Assembly: GCA_010093485.1 (NCBI GenBank)
Contig: MU001500.1
Location: 630,198-694,197, forward strand
Origin: Karstenula rhodostoma CBS 690.94
Taxonomy: Eukaryota; Ascomycota; Dothideomycetes; Pleosporales; Didymosphaeriaceae
Direction: 5' to 3'
Length of the DNA stretch: 64,000 bases
The position numbers and the translations under genes were made by a program. Below, piece after piece: positions 1 through 10,931 of this stretch. Within the stretch, counting starts at the first letter, position 1, and every line of letters starts with the position of its first letter. A model generated the notes under the pieces. It was not told where the DNA came from. It saw only the letters and a program-made list of their open reading frames with translations, and made no database searches.

Positions 1-308
1 ATCACGGGCGAGGGCGCACCACCCGGCAATCGAGACGGCCAGTTCTTGCTCCGGTTTGAGCTTTTCGATTGGGCCGACCTAAACAATATAGCATTCGTGT
101 CGAAGCATCTTGCGCGTTCACAGGTGCCTTTGGACTGCATATAGTTTTGGTAGAGGAGGGGTTCGAGATGCCTTCGTCTTTGTTCAACGCAGGCTCAACG
201 AGGCTGAATGTGTTGAGACGGCACATTCGCACTCGAGCGCACGTAGGGAGTACGTCAACGGCTTCTCGGTCAGCGAAAGAAGCATCCTGGGGAAACTTGC
301 GTTACAAT
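1..308. other. Upstream region of the FMP30-like gene
   Basis: No independent gene is supported here. The reading frame of the downstream hydrolase stays open through most of this stretch, with an in-frame ATG at 168 that could be an alternative, longer start. Short open frames on both strands have no recognisable domain. Confidence 0.4.
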
Positions 309-1722
309 ATGCATCGCCATTTCCAGAGACTCTCGTCTTCCAGGCACAGTTCGCGGCCCTCACCGTCAACGAAAACCTGGTGGCAGACGCCTAGGTTTGT
401 ATTTACGGTTAAGATGAGCTCCGCGGGTGGAGCGGGTGCAGCGGCTACAGCCATATACGCCGTGGTGAGCAATCCGGTTGCTGTCGGAGCAAAGCCTGAA
501 GATGCGGACGAAAAGGCACATCATCTGAAGAATGGCAAGGGGTTTATCAACCCTTGGGATAGCTTTCGGGATTTTGTGGGGTGGCAAATGGGCATGAGGA
601 TCCTCTGGTAAGTCTCTCCGTATAATCACGGCTATAGACTTCGGTAAACTGACGACCCTTCCCAGGAGGAATCTCTCCGGCCAGGGGAAGAAAGTAGATA
701 CCAAGCCTCCCACAGTTCCGATAGTCACGCCAACTTTCAGGGAAGGCAGGGAAGGCGGCAAACTGCGAGCAACCTGGCTCGGCCACGCCTGTTATTATGT
801 TGAGTTCCCATCCGGTCTTCGGGTGCTGTTCGACCCAGTCTTCGAAGACTGCTGCGCGCCCGTCAATTTCAAACTGTTCAAGCGCTTCGCACCGCCGCCG
901 TGCGAGATCGAGGACCTGCCCACCGTCGACCTCGTCGTCATCAGCCACAACCACTACGACCACCTGAGCTACCCCACCATCAAGCGGATCCAGCAGGCAT
1001 TCCCGGAAGCGCATTTCTTCGCGCCCCTGGGGAACCGGAAGTGGTTCATCAGCAGCGGGGTGCCTGCGGGCCAGGTGACGGAGCTGGACTGGTGGGACAC
1101 TCGGGACGTGAAACTCCAAGTGCGCTTCCAAGACGCGAAAGACATCGACGCCGTCTCGGTCAGCGGCAGTGAGACGAAGAGCAGCAAGGGCGACATCGCG
1201 GCCGTGGTGGGCGCGTTGCCGTGCCAGCACGTCTCTGCTCGCGGGCCGTTCGACAAGTGCAAGACGCTGTGGGCGAGCTGGAGCGTGGAGAGCGGCGGCG
1301 CCAAAGTCTACTTCGCTGGTGATACTGGGTATAGAGCTGTCCCGGATTCGACGCCCGAGGGTGACGATGGATATGGGCCCGAGTACGCCCATCTTCCACA
1401 CTGCCCTGCTTTCGCGCAGATTGGCCGGCATCGTGGACCTTTCGATCTCGGACTCATTCCTATCGGCGCGTACGAGCCGCGCTGGGTCATGTCGTCCATG
1501 CATGCGAACCCGCAGGATAGTGTGAATATCTTTGTGGATACGAAGTGTAAGAAGGCTTTGGGGATGCATTGGGGCACGTGGGTCTTGACGGAGGAAGATG
1601 GCATGGAACCGCCGAGGAAGCTGAGGGAGGCACTTAAGGAGAAGGATATCGAGGAAGAGGGAGTTTTTGGCGTTGTCGACATTGGGGAGAGTAAAGAGTT
1701 TGAGAGCGGGTCGGAGAAGTAA
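309..1722 (+). CDS. FMP30: FMP30/NAPE-PLD-like metallo-beta-lactamase-fold phospholipase
   Basis: Two exons, 309-607 and 666-1722, with a 58-nt intron, give about 451 residues. The protein belongs to the N-acyl-phosphatidylethanolamine phospholipase D family (yeast Fmp30, animal NAPE-PLD), zinc hydrolases that release N-acylethanolamines from membrane lipids. The zinc motif HNHYDH is visible after the stretch PTVDLVVIS. A second metal region, YFAGDTGY, and the late MHWGTW motif also fit the family. The N-terminus is basic and Ser/Arg-rich, followed by an Ala/Gly-rich hydrophobic segment, which suits a mitochondrial presequence plus membrane anchor as in Fmp30. The start is uncertain: in-frame ATGs lie at 168, 309 and 414, and I chose 309 because it keeps the targeting-like segment. 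The family assignment is firm; the location is inferred. Confidence 0.88.
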
Positions 1723-2452
1723 AGCGGTGATGAGAGTGATTAAGCAAGGAACATGTATTGTGGAGGGGTTGGACGGAGCTTGTTGTAAGATACACGGTGT
1801 ACCCGGATGTGCACGACGTTGAAGTGCGGAATCACCTCTTAATGGTACTTCACAAATGTGTGCTTTTGACTATCTGTATTCACACCGTTTGAATCACTAT
1901 GTTGAAGGACCATTATATTTACAGCACTTGGATAAAAGTCCAAGTACAGTGTGTTGCCCCAGGGTAGGCAACACGTAGGCCAATCGTACTCCGACTTTTG
2001 TCTTAGGACCGTATTGAGACTCAGCACTTTGGAATTCCTGTTGTGCAAAATCACATGCTCTTCACAAAGCAATCGTTCGAGCTCTTTGAGCCTACTCATC
2101 CATTATCACCCGACGTTTTCAGAACTACCCTCCTGAGGCAACTCAACCACGATTCGTGCTCTGAAGCAAAATCACGCAAAACACTCCCAGTCGCCTTCAA
2201 CACTTCCCCCAAACAAGGTCATGCTTGCCTGTAATCCCAAGGCCCAGTCTTACATCTGTCGTCATCCCGCGCTCCAGCTTTCCCCACATACGACCCCGGA
2301 ACCACCCTGATGGTATGGTTGTTCAGACCAAATACCCAGTGCATACACACCAATAGCACATCGCATAGGTAAACCGGAGAACAAAGAATAAAAACAACGC
2401 GACCGTGTTAAAACCCAGGCTGCTTGTACTCGCACGCCCAGGCGCCTCCACG
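1723..2452. other. Intergenic region with two adjacent perfect hairpins
   Basis: No convincing gene. It holds the 3' flank of the hydrolase gene, the hairpin pair at 1926-1974, and the promoter of the GDSL gene. An 86-codon minus-strand open frame at 1839-2099 looks like chance. Confidence 0.5.
1926..1974. repeat. Pair of perfect inverted repeats
   Basis: The first hairpin, 1926-1945, has a 7-bp stem (ACTTGGA / TCCAAGT) and a 6-nt loop. The second, 1951-1974, has an 8-bp stem (GTGTTGCC / GGCAACAC) and an 8-nt loop. They are five bases apart. They could be a transposon-end relic or a structured transcript end; the sequence does not decide. Confidence 0.6.
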
Positions 2453-3347
2453 ATGAAGATCTCAGCACTACCCGTACTGTTTTGTCTTTTTCCAAGCAGC
2501 CATGCCCTACCCGCCCGTCCAAGGAGGACGCAGTACACGCGGCTCATCGTCTTCGGTGACAGCTTCAGCGACAACGGCACAGGCGCCTGGGAAACGAGCA
2601 ACCACACCTGGCCCTCTGACCCCGCGTACCACGCGCACAGCTTCACCAACGGTCCCGTCTGGCCCACGCTCCTCGCACAACGCCTCAACGCACCGCTACT
2701 TGACTTCGCGACCGGCGGCGCAACGGCTTCGAATGCTCTCGTGCGGGGCTTCACGGGTGCAAATGGTAGCATCCCCGTGCCGTCCGCGAGCGAGCAGGTT
2801 GATGCGTTCCTCGGGGGCGATGGGCCGGTTGGGGAGAGGGATATGCTCGTGCATTACGTCGGCGCGAACAATGTGTTGTTCGACACCAGCGTGACGGGGG
2901 TGCAGGTGGCTACCTGGATCCGTGCGGATGTCCAGCGCCTCTACGCCGCGGGCCCGAGGCATGTTTTGCTTGCGCACTACCCGCCCGTATCGACGTTCCC
3001 TGCTACGTACAATGACTCCACGTACGCGGCGATCGGGCCGGCGTCTACCACAGGGCTAGAGTGGGGGCTAGCTAACGTATAGACGGCGTGGGGCGCATAC
3101 CTGCACATTAGGGTTGTAAATATGCGGGGGGCTGTTTGCAGATATCGTGGCGGAGCCGAAAAAGTACGGGATGCGGAGGGAGACTGTGGATCGGCCGACT
3201 GCGTGTCTGAAGGGGACGTATGGGGGTGCGGAGCGGAGCGTGTGTGCGGATCCGGAGAGGTATTTGTTTTGGAACGGCTATCATCCTGTTGCGAGGGTGC
3301 ATGAGAGGATCGCGGGGTTGTTTGCACAGGCGGTAAGTGCGTGGTAA
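2453..3347 (+). pseudogene. Secreted GDSL-family lipase/esterase, disrupted
   Basis: The reading frame from 2453 begins with a signal peptide (MKISALPVLFCLFPSSHA) followed by the GDSL block VFGDSFSDNG with the nucleophile Ser, as in SGNH carbohydrate esterases and lipases. The GGAT and YVGANN blocks follow. The C-terminal catalytic block (YLFWNGYHPVARVHERI, with the Asp-x-x-His pair replaced by Gly-Tyr-His) lies in another frame near the end. Between them are two breaks: a TAG at 3080-3082, and one extra G in the G-run at 3124-3130 that shifts frame. Clearly homologous coding sequence (TAWGAYLHIRVVNMRG) continues after the TAG. No GT-AG intron restores the frame; the only GT...AG pair leaves the wrong phase. 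Either a recently broken gene or sequence error. Intact length would be about 297 residues. Confidence 0.62.
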
Positions 3348-3629
3348 GATAGCCTAGAAGTGTGCTTGGTGTGACAGCAGTGAGCGATTCAGGGTCTCAC
3401 GGGTGTGGGTCGAGACTGGAGTGGGATATTGAATTACCAAACGTATATGCAGGTATCGGAATCCTAGAACAACGCCATGCACCTGTTCCCACCGCCAAAT
3501 GCCATTCCCCATTACCGTTATTCGTGTTCGTAATTTTTGCGCTTTTGGTCCCCCCTATCTTGTGCTTAGATCGAACAATGCAAATTCTACTCTCTTTCGC
3601 CTCTATGAAAATTTCGCCGGTTGTTGTCT

Positions 3630-4853
<1,224 letters not shown>

Positions 4854-4914
4854 GGTGGGCGGCGATTGACGTTCTTTATCACTGGAAGTCAGTATGGGTT
4901 TGTGGTGTGACCAG

Positions 4915-4921
4915 GGAGTCA
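4915..4921 (-). promoter_or_regulatory. CPC1/Gcn4-like element upstream of DAHP synthase
   Basis: Read on the gene's strand this is TGACTCC, six of seven matches to the TGASTCA site of general amino-acid control, 62-68 bases upstream of the ATG at 4853. Aromatic pathway genes are known targets of that regulator in fungi. Function here is inferred. Confidence 0.4.
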
Positions 4922-5016
4922 ATTGGCCAACAGCGTATATAGAGCAGGGGTGAAGCGGTCAATGGAGTGAGTGTTGGTGTGCAGATTCGCGAAGGGCGCG
5001 CCTGTACAAGGTGCAA

Positions 5017-5021
5017 CCAAT
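5017..5021 (+). promoter_or_regulatory. CCAAT box
   Basis: A CCAAT pentamer about 165 bases upstream of the DAHP synthase start, a normal distance for HAP-complex binding. Short, so it could be chance. Confidence 0.3.
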
Positions 5022-5173
5022 GGGATGAGGGGCAATGTGCAGCTGGGAGGGGCAATTGGACGGCAGAAGCGCGAGGCGGTTGAAGGTGGTGGAGGATGTA
5101 CTTACAGAAAGGTGCGTCCGACTTCGGGGTTCGAGCGTGTATGCGAGAGGCAAGACTGTCGAAGACAAAGTCG

Positions 5174-5215
5174 CAGTCACAGTCACAGTCACAGTCACAG
5201 TCACAGTCACAGTCA
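5174..5215 (-). repeat. Seven tandem TGACTG hexamers
   Basis: Seven perfect CAGTCA units on the plus strand, which is TGACTG on the strand of DAHP synthase. The array lies about 320-360 bases upstream of that gene. Each unit contains TGACT, the larger part of a Gcn4/bZIP site. It may be a microsatellite only, or a cluster of weak bZIP half-sites. Confidence 0.8.
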
Positions 5216-5907
5216 CGTCGTCGCTGGCAAAATAATTTCGAGGTACGGTGGGGTTCCCGTCTCACCGCCTTGGGGCCCGCGAGCCTGGGCCGAGCGACCA
5301 GAGTGCGTCGACGTCTTCGCGCCCCCTCTGCGTCGAGAGGGCCGTCTGGCGCCTTCGCTGCCCCTTGTTGGCGATGCACTCACTCACCACCGAGTCCTCC
5401 GCGACTCGCCGGCACGTCATGCACTCGGCTTCCTGTTCCGCGCACTATAGCAGGCGTATTAAGAGCTAACACGGGATGGGGGTGTGATTCGCGCAGAGGC
5501 TGAGAGATGGCTGCGCTTCCACCAGCACGAAAACCCTCGCGGCGCACCTGCTGCACTCGGCCTCCCAACTCAACTCCACCACCACGCCAGCCAACGACGA
5601 GATCGCCATCCGTGGTACCCGCTGTGGCGCATCCAAGTCGCCCACCCGGACCTGCGCGCGTGAAGCAACCGGCCATCTGAAACGGCTGCACCAAAGCGAC
5701 TTCCCCTGACTGACCTACATCCCGCCTCTGTTACAAAACACAAGCGCCCGCACTTGCCTAGGTGACTCGCTCTGAAGCTCGCTCCAGTCCACCAAACCTT
5801 CGCTGTTTATCGATACGCTGCCCGCGTGCCCTCACACCGGCATCCCTGCCCACCCACACACAAAACCTCTCGCTCTTCCATTCAACTCGATGCTGGCATT
5901 TCACACC

Positions 5908-6843
5908 ATGAACACCAAGCGGCGGCGGGACGACGACTCAGATTCCGACGACGACCGGTACCTCAAAGTGGGTGTTTCGAACTCTGGGAGAAACCAAACT
6001 GCTAACAATCAACAGAAATCACGACCATGGAACATCCAAGCAAGCGTATCGTGGGCAGAGAAACACGCACACAGCACAAACGGTTTTTCTGGGTACGTCT
6101 CAAAAGCCTCACCACCCCACGTGGTACCTGGTCTGGAGGCAATGACACAGGCCGAGTCGGAGCACAGCGAAGCAGACTCGCCCGCATCGATACCCGAGGA
6201 ACCCCAGATCATACTTTCTCCCCACGGCGGAATAGACTACGCCATGCAAATGGACGAAGACGAGCCTGAGGCCGCCACCAGCCAACCCCCGGATTCGCCC
6301 TTCGTTAGCAACTTCCGCCCCGCAAAGCTGAACTTTGGCCTGTTCAACAACCGCGACCAGGCGAAGCACGCTCCCGACATAGCGCATCGCATCCCCACGC
6401 CCATATACCCGACATTCCAGAACACAGGCGCCATGGGTGGACCAGCGTACCCAAACAGTGGTTTCGCAGGAGGCATGGCAACGACCAACGGCTACCTCGG
6501 CCTGCCTTCTGATACCAGCAACGAACCCACTGTGGGAATATCGCATCGGCGGCAGCGCAGCCAGGACCGCACCATGCGCATGCCATCCCCCATCTCCGAA
6601 GACGAAGACATCCCCGACACCCCGACCGCGCAGACACAGTCCCAGCTCTCGCGTCTTAGTGTGACGACGAACTACGCAGCCGACCTCATGGACATGGAGA
6701 TGCCGCCGCCGTCGGGCACCCCCACGCGCGGTAGGAAGCGCAGCGGCGCGCTCACTGGCATGGGCCGCTTCAGCATGGGGTATCGCGATGACTGCGAGAA
6801 GTGCCGACTGCGCGTGCCGGGGCACTATTCGCATTTTCTCTAA
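5908..6843 (+). CDS. Conserved fungal protein of unknown function, disordered, with CxxC near C-terminus
   Basis: Two exons, 5908-5967 and 6016-6843, give 295 residues. I do not recognise a named family. The N-terminus is a basic then acidic run (NTKRRRDDDSDSDDD) that could act as a nuclear signal. The middle is rich in Ser, Pro and Gln and looks disordered. The last 20 residues (MGYRDDCEKCRLRVPGHYSH) are compact and contain a CxxC pair plus two His, possibly a short metal site; this looks like the conserved part. The 48-nt intron has a good branch site (GCTAAC) and AACAG acceptor but is in frame and free of stops, so retention would add 16 residues. An ATG at 5890 is in frame; 5908 (CACCATGA) has the better context. 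Confidence 0.75.
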   Translation: MNTKRRRDDDSDSDDDRYLKVGVSNSGRNQTANNQQKSRPWNIQASVSWAEKHAHSTNGFSGYVSKASPPHVVPGLEAMTQAESEHSEADSPASIPEEPQIILSPHGGIDYAMQMDEDEPEAATSQPPDSPFVSNFRPAKLNFGLFNNRDQAKHAPDIAHRIPTPIYPTFQNTGAMGGPAYPNSGFAGGMATTNGYLGLPSDTSNEPTVGISHRRQRSQDRTMRMPSPISEDEDIPDTPTAQTQSQLSRLSVTTNYAADLMDMEMPPPSGTPTRGRKRSGALTGMGRFSMGYRDDCEKCRLRVPGHYSHFL

Positions 6844-7876
6844 CGCTGCGCCACGCTACGACGAGCGGAGAGCGGATATATGTCTATACAAATAGTTCAC
6901 ACATCATGAATGTGCGCTTGGGGTCATGTGCCCATCTGTTTGCGGTTTGCGGGCGGAAGCACAGGCGCATTCTTATCTTACCATCACGAACGGCGGGACA
7001 CGTACGTAATCATATCTACCGGCATCTTTAAATCGGCTTCGCAAAGGGGAAGGGGGAAGGAGCTGTATGGGGCCCTTCAGCGGCTTGGCATGCTTACTAA
7101 CGTACGCGGTGCATCTGACGACGCAAAACAGCGTCCAGAGGACAGCACATGTACAAGCTTAATCCACATATCCATCAATGAATTAATATATTTACAATGC
7201 CAACTACCCACCCTGTGATGACTGCCACGACGTCGACATGCTCGTTCCATCACCTAGTGAACCATGCTGGTGCCACTCGCTGGCCTTCCCACTAACCAAG
7301 CTAACCGCGCATCCTACCGCTCTCCATCGCATATCTATTTACTCGCCATGCACTCAATCTGACGCATGCCCAGATGAGTAGACACCAGCAAACCCCCCAC
7401 CGGAGCACCCGAATCCGGGCGGCGCCCCCCGTTTCAGACGGCGAAACTAAACACCCTACCGCTTCGGACACAGCCAGCCGCCAGGCACGCCACGCGAGAT
7501 GCGAGGGTACCATAGTTGGCGCTTTATTTCTTGGCCATGTTTATTTATGCGTCACAGCACTTCAACAAAACCATCCATAGGGATTAATTGAATTATTCGA
7601 TTACTGTACCAACCCCAAGAGCAACTATGGATGCGTAACAGGCAGCGGTCCTACTTACTCCCCAACCCAACCCAACAACTCCACCCAACACCCCACAGAC
7701 CCAGCCAAACATCACCGGTACGCCAGCCAAACTCAAATAAACCAATCCGTAACCCCGTCCCAGTTTTTGCACTCCCCATCCTCCGTACCGTACCCCATGT
7801 TCGCAGCGTCCTGCAGCGTCGGCCACTGGACCGCGCTCGCACTAGCCGTACTGCGCTCCGCAACGTCGGGCTGCGC
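6844..7876. other. Convergent intergenic region, no gene seen
   Basis: About 1 kb between two tail-to-tail genes. It should hold both 3' untranslated regions. The open frames here are short and lack domains; I see no RNA gene. Confidence 0.5.
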
Positions 7877-9914
7877 CTAGATAAACTCGGCGTTGGACCC
7901 AACCTCAGAACTGCTAGCCGAGGCGGATCGCTGGGTCTGTTGCGGGGAGTGGGCCGAAGTTGGCGGCGGTGCGGATAGGGTTGGCCACAATGTCGGGCTG
8001 AGAGCCGACAAGACAGTCGGCGAGATAGTGGGCGAAGTGTAGATATACCTAATTAACTCCGTGGAGACTGGGCTGTATTGCCCAAAGTAGTCTTCGTGGG
8101 GTGATACGAATGCAAGCCCGGAAGACGTGTCGGTCCAGGCTATATCCGAGAACTCAGAGTTTGGTGAGGGAAAGGACAGCATCACAGGCTCTGAGGCAAG
8201 CTCTTGCTCTGACACAGTGACTCGTGTAGGCGGAGGGGTTGATGGCTGCCATATGTTGGAGTAGTCGTCCCGTGAAGGCGGGGGCGCTGCGAGTTGCGAG
8301 CTGGTGGGGTAGTCATCGCCTGCGTATACCATTGTCCAGACGCTATCTTGTGAGCCGCTGTGATCGCTACCAGGCATAAAGGCTTCGCGGACACTCCGTG
8401 TCAGTTCCTCGATTTCAGGACCAGGCTTGGGGGGCGAGGACGATCGAGGCGTAGGCACAGGTTCGGCAGACTTCTTCGGGCGGCCTGTGCCGATGGGCGG
8501 CTGTAGCTTATCGCCAGGCCTGATGGGAGGTAGAGGTGTGGAACCGTTTTTCCATGGATTCATTTTGGATCTCGCCCAGTCATCTTCGCTTGCCAACTCT
8601 CCGGCAGGCACACTGTTCGGATGGTTTGAGCACCAGCAGGGATTGCCGTGGCCCATTTTGAGGAACTCCTCAACATTCCGTGATCTCTCTGGAGCCTTGT
8701 ACCAGGGTAACGATCGGGAAACCCCATCGAAGCGGCTCGGGCCGAGGGAAGCTGGAATCATCGTTCTACGTGGCTGAACACTTGGGTGGGAGAACGGACC
8801 AACCGTGGTCCCAAGTGGAGGTAGCGGGCTTTCTCCATATCCATAAGAGTATGGGTGCGACGACCGAAAGATATCCGCGCTTATCCAGGATCTTTTAGAA
8901 AAACCTTGGGGTGGTTCCGCAGATACGTAATTTGGCGTGAGGTCGTCGACGGGGCGATATGGAAATGTTGTCGAAAGGGAGCTGTGCACAGGTGGAGGTG
9001 TGAGAACAGGGGATGCGACGTGAGGAGAGGTAATGGGGAGCAGGGAAGACAATGAAGCCATAGTGTGGGAATGCCCTGGTGTTTGTCGTTGCAGACAGAC
9101 TGGTGGTTGCGTATACGGTGGACCAGAGAGTGTACCTGAACCAAGTTTGAGATGGAACAGCGGCTTTTCAAGATCGGCAGTGTTGGCCTCTGCCATGGCA
9201 GGCGCCCGACTTGCCGATGCAACGGCCTCTTGTGCAGATCTGGAAGGCGACTCGACCAACGACCTCTTCGTTGGAGAGTTTTGAGTCATGACTGGACGCG
9301 TGGGTTCGCTTGCTGGTATCTGGAGTGCAGCAGGAGGAGGACTTGCGAGAAAAGCTGATGAGGGGAGGAAGCGTGGCTCTCTTTGCTTGAATTCTTCGTG
9401 ATGATCCGGGAATGGAGAAACTTTGTCGTGATATGTACGATCAGGCTGAAAAAAAGCATTTCCAGGAGCGGAAGGCTCCACCGTTTTTTCAAAAAGGAGT
9501 TGCGGTGCCCAATGATGCCGCATGGTATCCAAGGGGTTGGGGATGTTGTCCCGTGGTTTGCTGGTGGACCCGCTCTTGTCCAGGCTCAACGCCGCGACTT
9601 TGTCACACAGCTCACTCAACACCTCGCTCTTTCGCGCCTCTCGGATATTTGAAATGTACTTAAGCTTTTGCTTCCCCGCTCGTTTACCGCGACGTCTGTT
9701 TACTTTGAAAGAAGGGGGAGCGAAGTTAGCCGCCCACTGCATCTGTGCTGGCGACTGCTCCAGGTCAGCGAGGACACTGAAGCGGTTTGCTAGCGATCGT
9801 CAGCAGGTTAATTCAGGCTGCAGCAAGTCGACTGATCGTACGCGTTGGAGCGAAGTCTTGCTGCTGGTGACATGACGTCCGACTCGTTGCCACTCTGTTT
9901 GGGGAGCTCAACAT
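7877..9914 (-). CDS. Large disordered fungal protein of unknown function
   Basis: Two exons, 9914-9842 and 9789-7877, with a 52-nt intron (branch TGCTGAC, acceptor CTAG), give about 661 residues. I do not recognise the family. The best-ordered part is the first 90 residues: NRFSVLADLEQSPAQ, then MQWAANFAPPSFKVNRRRGK and a Lys/Arg-rich stretch (KRAGKQKLKYISNIREARKS) that could bind nucleic acid or serve as a nuclear signal. The rest is Ser/Pro/Thr-rich with many SP and TP sites, typical of a regulated disordered protein. The start is uncertain: an in-frame ATG exists upstream at 10016. The first exon was found by matching the phase of the intron, so it is less certain than the main exon. Confidence 0.68.
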
Positions 9915-10931
9915 GGGACGCTCGCCGGGGCTGGCTTGGCGAATTCGCGTGGAGAATGAATGCTTGCGGGTGCAAGGTCCGTTGTGATAAGGGGAGCCGG
10001 TCAGGATAAGTGCCATACAATGCTCGTCTAGCGGAAGATATAACGTGCAGCGTAGGGATAGGGATGAGGATAGGGTTTGGGGAAGAACGCGGGAGCGCGT
10101 GGGAACGATGCAGCGCGGATAACGTGGTGCAGGCTATCATAGCACGATGCCATGAGGTAAGTGCCTCCTGCTGAAGAAGGAACCGACCAAGGATTGGCAT
10201 GAGGGAGGGAAAGTGCGGGAGGCAAGACTATGCTACAGGTGTCGTGCATCAGAGACTTGATGGTCCCGGCCATCCATGTTAAAAGTCTCTCTCTCAAAAG
10301 CGACCGACAGAAAGACGAATGCCTTGATGTCTATGAGGTCTAATGTAGACCACATGTAGGTAGCTGGGAGGGTACCCCGCGCTGTGCAGTGAACATATCA
10401 CCGAAAAATGCAACACTGAACGTAGTTAGATTACTTCAATTCTCAAAAACGAAGGCGACCTATGGAAGTTTTTCCCTCTCTTGGAGGTACCCTGGTTGCC
10501 TTGATGCCTTCTTCTATCTGCAGCAGTTACTGGGTCCATGATATGTAGACTGTGAGAGAAGAGTCCTGGGGCTGAACGGACGAGCTCTGGTGACAAGATG
10601 GGTTGCGATACACATCTCAGTCAGTGTGTCGCGCTGGGGACAGTGTTGGCAAGCCATGGCGATGTCCAGCCGTGGTTGTGTGGTTAGTTAGTCAGGCTTG
10701 GCAGGAGACCCTAGCATGACGCAAATTAAGATCTTGGTGGAAACTTCCCCCCACATTAGTGAGGTGAGCAACGGCTTCGGACCATCGCAAGAGCACGCAC
10801 GCACGCACCGAGCCCCGCCCACCACGCTCCTCTTCGTCTCTCCTCCGCCGAGCTCCAGGATAATTGGCTCCTGAATCTGCGCGCAATTATCTTGGAGCCG
10901 CGTCCTGCCTTCCTGCGCCTCGCATTCCAAC
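9915..10931. other. Divergent promoter region
   Basis: About 1 kb between two genes that point away from each other. No convincing coding sequence; small open frames near 10688-11044 on the minus strand overlap the next gene and look spurious. Confidence 0.5.

Noticed and set aside
547..1569. A 340-codon open frame on the minus strand opposite the FMP30-like gene
   Set aside because: It mirrors the hydrolase exon, is Arg/Val-rich and has no domain; the plus strand carries the HxHxDH motif and a proper intron.
1923..1974. Transposon with intact terminal repeats
   Set aside because: No transposase, no target-site duplication and no matching distal end found in the window.
1839..2099. An 86-codon minus-strand open frame overlapping the hairpins
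   Set aside because: It covers the inverted repeats and lacks any domain; the repeats explain the structure better.
5174..5215. CRISPR array
   Set aside because: Simple hexamer tandem repeat without spacers, in a eukaryotic genome.
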